Shown piece by piece: positions 1 through 7,254 of a DNA stretch of 17,049 nucleotides (within the stretch, counting starts at the first letter, position 1; every line of letters begins with the position of its first letter). The stretch spans positions 1 to 17,049 of the forward strand of contig DJFQ01000250.1 of the NCBI GenBank assembly GCA_002432095.1, given 5' to 3'. Origin of the DNA: Marinagarivorans sp. UBA5868. GTDB taxonomy: Bacteria; Pseudomonadota; Gammaproteobacteria; Pseudomonadales; Cellvibrionaceae. The notes beneath the pieces are model-generated. The model was given only the letters and a program-made list of their open reading frames with translations, was not told the DNA's origin and ran no database searches. The position numbers and the translations under genes were made by a program.

Positions 1-3000
1 CGATACGGATGGCGGCGGGTTTAGCGATGGAACAGAAGTCTCTCAGGGACTCAACCCGCTGGACCCAAATGACGATCAGCTATTCGATTCCGACTCCGAC
101 GGACTGCCGGATCTTGAGGAAGCGTTACTGGGCACATATTCGTGGAATCCAGACAGTGATTACGATGGCCTATCTGACGGCGATGAAGTAAAGGTTCATG
201 GAACGAATCCGCTGCTGCTGGACACCGACAGTGGCGGAGTCAGCGACGGAGAGGAAATCAGCCTGGGGCTTAATCCGCTCGAAGCGAGCGACGACATTTC
301 AGTTGACTCGGATTCCGATGGCCTGACAAATGGCGAGGAAGCCACTTTGGGAACGAGCCCTTTGAATCCCGACAGCGATTACGACGGCTTGACCGACGGC
401 GATGAAGTCAAAACCTACGCCACCAACCCAACACTTTCCGATACGGATGGTGGTGGCGAAAGCGATGGCCAGGAAATTAGCCGTGGCAATGATCCCCTGG
501 ATCCCGCAGATGATGCGCCGCAATTTCCGCTAGTGTTGCAGGATGGATCTGGCTTTACATGGGATATACATTCGGACGGCAGTATTAACGACGGAACCAA
601 TGACGCGTTCGATGGTGCGTTCTACTTCTACGTTAGTGGTGTGGGATTTGGCAGTGATCAGCCCACCAGATCTTCCAGTGCGCGAGAGATTTTTTTCACC
701 AGTGAACAAATTGCCGATCTAAAAGTGACTCGGCGGGTCTATGTTCCTCAAGACATAGGCGCTGCTCGATTTATCGAAAGCATTAGCAATACTGGCGATA
801 CATTTTTGAATATCACTGTCGCACGATCTGGAAATTTAGGTTCGGACAGTGCCACCCAGGTATTGCTCACCGGAAATGGCGATACGACTTTTGACAGTCG
901 AGATAGCTTCGTCATTAGCGACGACTCCGATGGTCAGCCAGGCGGAGATCCGGTTATCACCAACCTGATTCAGGGGGCGACACCGGATGCACTCGCGTTA
1001 CGCCCACACATTGCCAGCCTAAATGGTGACGGCATCCAGTCCGAATATCGCATCAGCCTGCGTCCTGGTGAAACAGTCAGCTTAATTTCTCTTGCACTGC
1101 AGCGCGAAAGCCTCGCACAAAGCGAATTGGATATAGCCAATATGCTGCAGCCATCACACCCAATCTGGCGGGGCATCAATCCCGTAGAAGCATTAAACAT
1201 CGTCAACTTTTTTGTGCAGGTGGACACGGATGGTGACGATTTATTTGACGACCAGGAAATCTTTTTCGGAACCGACCCCAATAATCCAGACACGGACGGC
1301 GATGGCTTTGGAGACCGTGAATCTGTATTGCTGGCATTTAATCCAGAATTAGCCGGTGATAGCGACGCAGACGGCGTAGTAGATTTTCTCGACAGGTGTT
1401 TGCATGCGGGTGATGTCGAAGTGGATGCGACGGGCTGTTTGGTCGCTCCCACTACCGACGAAGACGGCGACGGCGTATTCGATGGACAAGATTTTTGTCC
1501 GTTCACCCCAGTTGGTGCCGACATCGACAGTACAGGATGCGAACGTACCGACTCCGACTATGATGGACTGAGCGATGACAGAGAACTGGAAATCGGAACC
1601 AACCCCTGGAATTCGGACACCGATGCCGATGGACTGACGGACGGACTGGAAGTGCGGGAATTCAACACCAACCCGCTGCTTCAAGACACAGACCAGGGCG
1701 GCCTAAATGACGGTCAAGAAGTCAGCCACGGATTAAATCCGCTGGATTCCAGCGATGATGCTTTAATCGACTCTGACCACGATGGATTAATGGACTCACA
1801 AGAAACCAACCTGGGTACAGATCCATTTAACGCGGATACCGACTGGGATGGACTAAGCGACGGCCCAGAGATTAATGAATTCAACACTAACCCACTGCTT
1901 GGCGACACTGATGGAGGCGGCGTCAATGACGGAAGCGAAGTGGGTCGCGGGTTAAATCCACTGGATCCCAGCGATGATCTTTTAATCGACTCTGACTACG
2001 ATGGATTAACGGATTCGCAAGAAACCAACCTGGGAACCGATCCATTTAACTCAGACACCGACTGGGATGGACTAAGCGACGGCCAAGAGGTTAACGAGTT
2101 CAATACTAACCCGGTTCTTATTGACACTGATGGTGGTGGTATTAGTGATGGAAGCGAAGTCGGCCGCGGATTAAATCCACTGGATCCAAGCGACGATCTG
2201 TCTTTTGACTCCGACTCTGATGGACTGAGCGATTCTGAAGAAGCGTCGCTCGGCACCAATCCTTATTATTACGACAGCGACTTTGATTATCTATCTGATG
2301 GTGATGAAGTCAGAATTCACAACACCGATCCATTGCGGAGCGATACGGATTCAGGCGGTGTCTACGATTGGGAGGAAATCAATTTCGGGACTGATCCACT
2401 AGAACCTGCTGATGATGGCACGTTCGACTCCGATGGAGATGGACTGACAAACGCCGAAGAAATACAACTGGGAACCGGCGCCTATACATCCGATACCGAC
2501 TCGGACGGATTGTCGGATGGAGATGAAGTTAAGGTCTATAACACCAACCCAATTTGGCAAGACACGGATGGCGGCGGCATCAACGACGGGCTTGAAATTA
2601 GCAGAGGATTAAATCCTCTTATTTCTTCGGACGATTCGCTTTTTGATTGGGATTCCGACGGTTTAAATGATGCCGAAGAGTATGCGTTGGGCACCAATCC
2701 ATTCCACCACGACAGTGATTACGATGACGTAAATGATGGCGATGAAGTCAAGATTTACAACACCAATCCTCTGCTAAGTGATACAGATGGAGGCGGCGCC
2801 TACGACGGACCGGAAATCGCGCAGAACCTCGATCCACTGGATCCGAGCGATGATCAAATGCTGGATTCAGACGGGGATGGTCTCAACAATGCGGAAGAAG
2901 TCACTCTGGGAACGGATATTTATAACCCGGATAGCGACTTTGACGGTCTTTATGATGGCAACGAAGTTAAGGTTCACAACACCAATCCTTTCCTCGCTGA

Positions 3001-4624
3001 CACCGACGGCGGAGGTATAAGCGATGGACAGGAAGTATCCCAGGGCTTAAACCCGCTGGATCCCGATGATGACGGTCTAGTCGATACAGATTTGGACGGC
3101 CTAACTGATAGTGAAGAATTGGCGCTAGGCACCAATCCCTATAACACCGATAGCGACTTTGATGGCCTTTCGGACAGTGAGGAGATAAAGGTTCACGCCA
3201 CCGATCCACTTAACATGGACACGGATAGCGGCGGCAATTCTGATAGTCAGGAAATCTTTCAAGGAACGGATCCTTTGGATCCCGCAGATGATCTGCTGCA
3301 ATTTCCGCTGAATTTGTTCGACAGCGCCGATTTCCGCTGGGACATTCAGTATGACGGCACTATTGGAGACGGCACCAACGACGCCTTCGACGGTGGGTTT
3401 ATCCTGAGAATTAACGGACAATCTGTGGCGTTTACCGAAAGCTCCGCAACCGAGGACAAAAGAGAAGTGACTTTGACCTCTCACACTGACGCGGGCTTGA
3501 AAGTTGTACGTCAAGTTTGGGTGCCGCGCGATATGGCAGTTGCGAGGTTTATTGATAGCGTCACCAATACCAGTGACATCGCAATCAGTGTGCTCGTGGA
3601 GCGAGCATCTAATCTCGGTTCAGACAACTCTACGCAAATTCTGGACAGCAGCAGTGGCGACACCGTCTTCGATGTAACAGACGGTTATCTAATCACGGAC
3701 GATTTCGACGGTGCGGAATTTTCCGGTGACCCCGTCGTCAGCCATATTTTCCAAGGTAGCGAGGCAGCGCAGCTTCGTCTAAGCTCCGAAGCAGTAATGA
3801 ACAGTGGCGATTACATCGAGACGCGAACCCGTATCGTTCTTCGACCCGGCGAGACAATCAGCTTGGTTGCCTTGGGTCTGCAACGAAACAGCTTGGCTGA
3901 AAGCCAAGCCGACGTGGCAGCCATGCTGCAACCTAGCCATCCAATCTGGTTCAACATTTCGCCGCAGCAACTGCTCACAATTGCGAATTTATTTGCAGAT
4001 GTCGATAACGACGCCGACGGACTCTTAGATGACCAGGAGACCATATTAGGCACAGACCCGCAAAATGCGGACTCCGATTTCGATGGCCGCAATGATCGCG
4101 AATCCGTTCTTCTGGAAGCCGACCCTGCCTTGGCGGATGACAGCGACTTCGACGGGATCACCGATTTTCTGGATAGGTGTATTCAAGCGGGTGATATAGA
4201 TGTTGGTGAAGACGGGTGCTTGATCATTACTAATGCCGATTCGGATGGTGATGGGGTGCAGGATAGCTTCGATGCCTGCCCTGACACTGAGGCAGGCGCC
4301 GAAGTATCAGCAAATGGATGCACAATCACCGCGTTGACGATCCTGTCCGCGCAGACCATTGAAATTTCAATGTCTGCCGGAGCAACACCGTTCTTCACTA
4401 TCAGCTTGGAGCAGTTGACGTACAGCGCAAGCGAAGGCGCGCAGGTATGGCTCGATGTTTTCGACCCATATTTTTTCAACCTCAGTGGTCCTGGAGCATC
4501 TATCGACGTCATCGCACTTACCGCTGGTCAAACGGACTACCAGGTGCCGGTATTTCTTGCTGACTCCTTCGGCAACCAAAGCCCGACTTTCTTTGTGACC
4601 GTTCGCGTAAACTATTTGGAGTAA
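1..4624 (+). CDS. Giant calcium-loop (thrombospondin type 3-like) repeat protein, 5'-truncated by window
   Basis: The reading frame is open from base 2 to the TAA at 4622-4624, giving 1,540 visible residues. The repeat pattern is already running at base 2, so the ATG at 347 is internal and the true start lies upstream of the window. The architecture is: about 2.3 repeat units (to ~515), a ~339-residue module (524-1540), eight repeat units (~1546-3295), a second copy of the module (3302-4321), and a unique ~100-residue beta-rich tail. Each 73-residue unit carries three acidic loops of the types DSDxDGL(T/S)D, DSDxDGLSDG and DTDGGGxxDG, followed by GLNPLDPSDD. Such loops bind calcium in the thrombospondin type 3 family. 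The protein is strongly acidic and presumably secreted or surface-exposed. No signal peptide can be judged, and I see no RTX nonapeptides, LPXTG or OmpA domain. The role is unknown; adhesion or a structural surface function is only a guess. Confidence 0.9.
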   Translation, partial: DTDGGGFSDGTEVSQGLNPLDPNDDQLFDSDSDGLPDLEEALLGTYSWNPDSDYDGLSDGDEVKVHGTNPLLLDTDSGGVSDGEEISLGLNPLEASDDISVDSDSDGLTNGEEATLGTSPLNPDSDYDGLTDGDEVKTYATNPTLSDTDGGGESDGQEISRGNDPLDPADDAPQFPLVLQDGSGFTWDIHSDGSINDGTNDAFDGAFYFYVSGVGFGSDQPTRSSSAREIFFTSEQIADLKVTRRVYVPQDIGAARFIESISNTGDTFLNITVARSGNLGSDSATQVLLTGNGDTTFDSRDSFVISDDSDGQPGGDPVITNLIQGATPDALALRPHIASLNGDGIQSEYRISLRPGETVSLISLALQRESLAQSELDIANMLQPSHPIWRGINPVEALNIVNFFVQVDTDGDDLFDDQEIFFGTDPNNPDTDGDGFGDRESVLLAFNPELAGDSDADGVVDFLDRCLHAGDVEVDATGCLVAPTTDEDGDGVFDGQDFCPFTPVGADIDSTGCERTDSDYDGLSDDRELEIGTNPWNSDTDADGLTDGLEVREFNTNPLLQDTDQGGLNDGQEVSHGLNPLDSSDDALIDSDHDGLMDSQETNLGTDPFNADTDWDGLSDGPEINEFNTNPLLGDTDGGGVNDGSEVGRGLNPLDPSDDLLIDSDYDGLTDSQETNLGTDPFNSDTDWDGLSDGQEVNEFNTNPVLIDTDGGGISDGSEVGRGLNPLDPSDDLSFDSDSDGLSDSEEASLGTNPYYYDSDFDYLSDGDEVRIHNTDPLRSDTDSGGVYDWEEINFGTDPLEPADDGTFDSDGDGLTNAEEIQLGTGAYTSDTDSDGLSDGDEVKVYNTNPIWQDTDGGGINDGLEISRGLNPLISSDDSLFDWDSDGLNDAEEYALGTNPFHHDSDYDDVNDGDEVKIYNTNPLLSDTDGGGAYDGPEIAQNLDPLDPSDDQMLDSDGDGLNNAEEVTLGTDIYNPDSDFDGLYDGNEVKVHNTNPFLADTDGGGISDGQEVSQGLNPLDPDDDGLVDTDLDGLTDSEELALGTNPYNTDSDFDGLSDSEEIKVHATDPLNMDTDSGGNSDSQEIFQGTDPLDPADDLLQFPLNLFDSADFRWDIQYDGTIGDGTNDAFDGGFILRINGQSVAFTESSATEDKREVTLTSHTDAGLKVVRQVWVPRDMAVARFIDSVTNTSDIAISVLVERASNLGSDNSTQILDSSSGDTVFDVTDGYLITDDFDGAEFSGDPVVSHIFQGSEAAQLRLSSEAVMNSGDYIETRTRIVLRPGETISLVALGLQRNSLAESQADVAAMLQPSHPIWFNISPQQLLTIANLFADVDNDADGLLDDQETILGTDPQNADSDFDGRNDRESVLLEADPALADDSDFDGITDFLDRCIQAGDIDVGEDGCLIITNADSDGDGVQDSFDACPDTEAGAEVSANGCTITALTILSAQTIEISMSAGATPFFTISLEQLTYSASEGAQVWLDVFDPYFFNLSGPGASIDVIALTAGQTDYQVPVFLADSFGNQSPTFFVTVRVNYLE
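2..515 (+). repeat. Coding tandem repeat, 73-aa units, first block
   Basis: This holds the end of one unit plus two complete 219-bp units. The codon equivalent to the Leu of the GLNPLDP motif falls at 50, 269 and 488, exactly 219 bp apart each time. The block ends where the first large module begins, at the FPL motif (524). Confidence 0.9.
524..1540 (+). repeat. Large module, copy A (339 aa), within the repeat protein
   Basis: This non-repeat module begins at FPLVLQDGSGF and contains WDIHSDGSINDGTNDAFDG, a beta-rich stretch with NLGSD, LRPGET, and MLQPSHPIW. It ends in two cysteine-bearing calcium loops (DRC...GC and FCP...GC). Copy B at 3302-4321 matches it along its whole length (339 versus 340 residues). 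I do not recognise a named family for the central ~230 residues. Confidence 0.85.
1546..3295 (+). repeat. Coding tandem repeat, eight 73-aa units, second block
   Basis: Equivalent codons of the GLNPLDP motif fall at 1733, 1952, 2171, 2390, 2609, 2828, 3047 and 3266, each separated by exactly 219 bp. There are no insertions or deletions across the block. The first units (about 1733-2170) are much more alike at the DNA level than the later ones. Confidence 0.93.
3302..4321 (+). repeat. Large module, copy B (340 aa), within the repeat protein
   Basis: Second copy of the module seen at 524-1540, lying 2,778 bp downstream. Shared blocks include DGTNDAFDG, NLGSD, LRPGET(V/I)SL, MLQPSHPIW, the RESVLL loop region and DRC-x(n)-GC. 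The copies have diverged considerably in the core (for example YFYVSG versus ILRING) while the framework is kept, which suggests an old duplication under constraint. Confidence 0.85.
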
Positions 4625-4649
4625 AAATTCCTCAATATCCAAATTTCTT

Positions 4650-4669
4650 GGGTGGCGTTTTAGCCACCC
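4650..4669. terminator. Hairpin between convergent genes
   Basis: A perfect 7-bp stem, GGGTGGC (4650-4656) with GCCACCC (4663-4669), encloses a 6-nt loop. It lies 25 bp after the stop of the repeat protein, and its right arm touches the stop codon of the convergent AraC-type gene. T tracts on both sides are weak (TATTTCCC on the plus strand), so it is a probable bidirectional terminator rather than a certain one. Confidence 0.55.
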
Positions 4670-5682
4670 TATTTCCCTTCGATTTTTTTACGAAACTGCC
4701 CCGGCGTCTCCCCGGTAATTTCCCGAAAAGCCGTGTAGAAATTCGACTGCGAACTAAATCCCACCGCCAGCCCAATCGACAACACTGATGCTTTCGGCTC
4801 ATCCCGCAACTGTCGCTTGGCCTCCTCCACTCGATATTCGCGCACCAGACGAGAAAATCCCATCTTGAACTGCGTATTGATCAACTCCGATGCCTGATGC
4901 GGAGTCACTTCCAGCTGCTCTGCCAGCATGGCGAGACTGAGGTTTTCGTCACGATAGATTTTTTCTTCGCCAAGAAGATTTTTCAATTTATTGACCAACC
5001 TGTCGCAATCAGCATTTTTCAGAGTAGAAACAGCATAGCTCGCCGCGACAGCGTCCGCGGTTTTTTGCCCGATTTCAGGAAATCGCAACACCAGAAACAA
5101 CATGGAGAACAGCACTGCCGCAGTTAAATTTGCGTAGGCAATTACATACCACTTTTCGCCCATCCAGGGTGCCGCAAGCCCTACCAATAAAATTAATGCC
5201 GCTACCGCTGCCATGCCTATAAATGCCGCCATTTCCACCCGAAAATTTCGACGCTGTTCTCGAAGCCGCCACGCCATTTGACTCAACCACGCGGCGTAAC
5301 CGCAGCCGATTGCAAAAGCGATGGGTACAGCAACCGCGCCATCCAGCCACGGAAACACCATGGCGGGCAATAAATGTAATAGCAACATAGGGTGAATGCG
5401 CGTATCGGCCTGTAACACTTCACGACTGAAGAGGAAAAAAGCCGGCGCCGAAACAAAAAGGAGCAACAGATAAATACGGCTGGAAAAAACAGAACCGTCG
5501 TGTTGCAAAGACATACTGTGAACCCACTGGATCATCGCAATCGACAGCACCATCACCGTGCACGCTGTTCGGGAGAGCCAACTTTTCTCTAGCCCGCCAT
5601 AGACAACCCAGTACACCAACCAAAGTAACAATAACGACAACAACGAAAAACCAACCGACCAATGGGTCACCAGCTGAAGCAC
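4669..5682 (-). CDS. AraC-family regulator with N-terminal membrane domain
   Basis: This 337-residue protein has an N-terminal half (about residues 8-205) with roughly six to seven hydrophobic helices. Its C-terminal ~105 residues form a typical AraC double helix-turn-helix: LAMLAEQLEVTPHQASELIN, then VLSIGLAVGFSSQSNFYTAFREITGETPGQFRK. This makes it a membrane-tethered transcription factor in which the membrane part probably senses a signal. The start is GTG at 5680-5682, with AGGAG at 5690-5694 spaced 7 nt. The overlapping ATG at 5682-5684 is out of frame and hits a stop after five codons. The gene follows selO by 21 nt and is the last gene of the probable guaD-puuD block, so it may be co-transcribed with genes it controls. 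Its ligand and targets cannot be read from sequence. Confidence 0.9.
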   Translation of the reverse strand: MLQLVTHWSVGFSLLSLLLLWLVYWVVYGGLEKSWLSRTACTVMVLSIAMIQWVHSMSLQHDGSVFSSRIYLLLLFVSAPAFFLFSREVLQADTRIHPMLLLHLLPAMVFPWLDGAVAVPIAFAIGCGYAAWLSQMAWRLREQRRNFRVEMAAFIGMAAVAALILLVGLAAPWMGEKWYVIAYANLTAAVLFSMLFLVLRFPEIGQKTADAVAASYAVSTLKNADCDRLVNKLKNLLGEEKIYRDENLSLAMLAEQLEVTPHQASELINTQFKMGFSRLVREYRVEEAKRQLRDEPKASVLSIGLAVGFSSQSNFYTAFREITGETPGQFRKKIEGK

Positions 5683-5689
5683 ATTTTAT

Positions 5690-5694
5690 CTCCT
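5690..5694 (-). promoter_or_regulatory. Ribosome binding site selecting the GTG start of the AraC-type gene
   Basis: AGGAG on the minus strand lies 7 nt before the GTG at 5682. It supports GTG as the start over the overlapping out-of-frame ATG. Confidence 0.7.
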
Positions 5695-5703
5695 GATTTC
5701 TTT

Positions 5704-7200
5704 TTAGGTTCCGCAAAAAGTTCTGTAGGGTGCATCAGCGAGGGGCGGTAACGCAGAATATTTTTCCATACCGTCCTGTTCTTCAAATGGCTGACTTAAG
5801 ACGGTCAACATTTCCTCAAAAGGCTGATAATTACTGTCTTGCGCCGCTGCTTGCAGGACATTTTCCACGTTTTGGTTGCGCGGAATGTAGAGAGGGTTGA
5901 CGAGCAGCATTGCTGATCGGACTTCCGCAGGACTTTGACGCTCATTGCCGATTCGATCACGCCAGCGGTCAAGCCATTGCTCGATAGTGCTGCTGCCCGT
6001 TTTGAACAATGCCAAAAACTTTTCTGTGGTGGCAATGGTGCAATCGGCAAGCAGACGGAAGCTCAAGGTAAAATCCGCGTCCCCTGCACGCATTATTTGC
6101 AATAAATCCGTAATGAGCTTTTCGTCAGCCGACGTGGCTTTGCTTAAGCCTATTTTACTCCCCATGCCTACGAGCCAGTAATCGTTAAAAATATCAGAAA
6201 ATTCACCGAGAATCGTTTCTGCCTTTTGAATAGCCTTGTCTTGCGACTCGGCCATTAACGGCAGTAAGCATTCCGCAAAACGTGTTAAATTCCATAAGGC
6301 AATAGGGCCCTGGTTGCCATAGGCATAACGGCCTTCGCGGTCGATGGAACTGAAAACCGTGGCGGGATCGTAAATATCCATAAATGCACAAGGCCCATAA
6401 TCAATGGTTTCGCCACTCACGGTCATATTGTCCGTGTTCATAACGCCGTGGATAAAACCAACCTGCAGCCAGCTCGACACGAGTTTTGCCTGTGCATGTA
6501 TCACCACTTCCAGCAATGCAACATAGGGATTTTCGGTCGCGCGGATCTCCGGGTAATGACGCTCAATCACATAATCGGCCAGAACTTTGAGATTATGATG
6601 ATCGTTATGCAGACGAAAAAATTCGAAGGTGCCAACTCGAATATGACTCGCGCCTACTCTCGTTAAAACCGCGCCCGGAAGCGCCGTTTCCCGATACACC
6701 GGATGCCCTGTGGTAACAGCAGCCAGAGTTCTAGTCGTGCGAATACCTAAGTGATACATAGCCTCGCTAATTAAATATTCTCGCAACACTGGGCCGAGCG
6801 CCGCACGGCCGTCACCACTACGCGAATAAGGAGTGCGCCCAGGGCCTTTCAATTGAATATCACGCCGCATGCCGTTGCGGTCGGTGACCTCACCCAACAA
6901 TATCGCGCGGCCATCGCCGAGGCGTGGATTCAAATAACCGAATTGATGACCCGCGTAGGCCTGTGCGATAGGTTCTGCCCCTTGTGGGATAGCATTGCCC
7001 GCCAGCATTTGCACTCCGGATGGACTTTCTAAAGCCGCCGAATCCACACCAAGTTCCGACGCCAGAACTCGATTGACTTTGACCAAGGTCGGGGAAGGTA
7101 CAGCGGTTGGATTGACGCGGGAAAAAAAGATGTCGGGGAGCCGAGCGTAGGTATTGTCGAAGATCAGACCGGCGAAGCCGGCGGGTAATTCTGTGGACAT
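5704..7200 (-). CDS. selO: SelO/YdiU family protein adenylyltransferase (AMPylase)
   Basis: The product of 498 residues matches the bacterial SelO (YdiU) family in length and motifs. SelO is a pseudokinase-fold enzyme that transfers AMP from ATP to Ser/Thr/Tyr of target proteins and is linked to redox stress in the literature. Visible motifs are NPRLGDGRAILLGE, QLKGPGRTPYSRSGDGRAALG (nucleotide-binding Lys near residue 118), HGVMNTDN (about 251-258, catalytic Asp/Asn region), DYGPCAFMD (about 267-275, DFG-like metal site) and the C-terminal end YRTFCGT, with Cys where animal homologues carry selenocysteine. I chose the ATG at 7198-7200 because GGAGG at 7208-7212 sits 7 nt upstream; an extension to 7236 has no good ribosome site. 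It lies 54 nt after puuD and 21 nt before the AraC-type gene, all on one strand. Confidence 0.95.
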   Translation of the reverse strand: MSTELPAGFAGLIFDNTYARLPDIFFSRVNPTAVPSPTLVKVNRVLASELGVDSAALESPSGVQMLAGNAIPQGAEPIAQAYAGHQFGYLNPRLGDGRAILLGEVTDRNGMRRDIQLKGPGRTPYSRSGDGRAALGPVLREYLISEAMYHLGIRTTRTLAAVTTGHPVYRETALPGAVLTRVGASHIRVGTFEFFRLHNDHHNLKVLADYVIERHYPEIRATENPYVALLEVVIHAQAKLVSSWLQVGFIHGVMNTDNMTVSGETIDYGPCAFMDIYDPATVFSSIDREGRYAYGNQGPIALWNLTRFAECLLPLMAESQDKAIQKAETILGEFSDIFNDYWLVGMGSKIGLSKATSADEKLITDLLQIMRAGDADFTLSFRLLADCTIATTEKFLALFKTGSSTIEQWLDRWRDRIGNERQSPAEVRSAMLLVNPLYIPRNQNVENVLQAAAQDSNYQPFEEMLTVLSQPFEEQDGMEKYSALPPLADAPYRTFCGT

Positions 7201-7207
7201 AAGCGGG

Positions 7208-7212
7208 CCTCC
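7208..7212 (-). promoter_or_regulatory. Ribosome binding site selecting the selO start
   Basis: GGAGG on the minus strand lies 7 nt before the ATG at 7198-7200. It favours this start over the two in-frame ATGs at 7231-7236. Confidence 0.75.
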
Positions 7213-7254
7213 GCCGAAAGTCAAAGGCTGCATCATAACATCTGCCCGTGTGGT

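Noticed and set aside
347..349. ATG at 347 as the start of the giant repeat protein
   Set aside because: The same frame is open from base 2 and encodes the same repeat pattern (DTDGGG, GLNPLDP), so the ATG is internal and the gene is truncated by the window edge.
1546..3295. Tandem repeats as a CRISPR array or satellite
   Set aside because: The period is 219 bp, units are fully coding and diverged with protein-level conservation, and there are no short identical repeats separated by unique spacers.
5704..5727. Selenocysteine at the SelO C terminus
   Set aside because: The terminal motif is FCGT followed by a normal stop. The redox position is an ordinary Cys codon, as usual in bacterial SelO.
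7201..7236. N-terminal extension of selO to 7236
   Set aside because: The extra 12 residues have no good ribosome site and contain the GGAGG that fits the ATG at 7198-7200.
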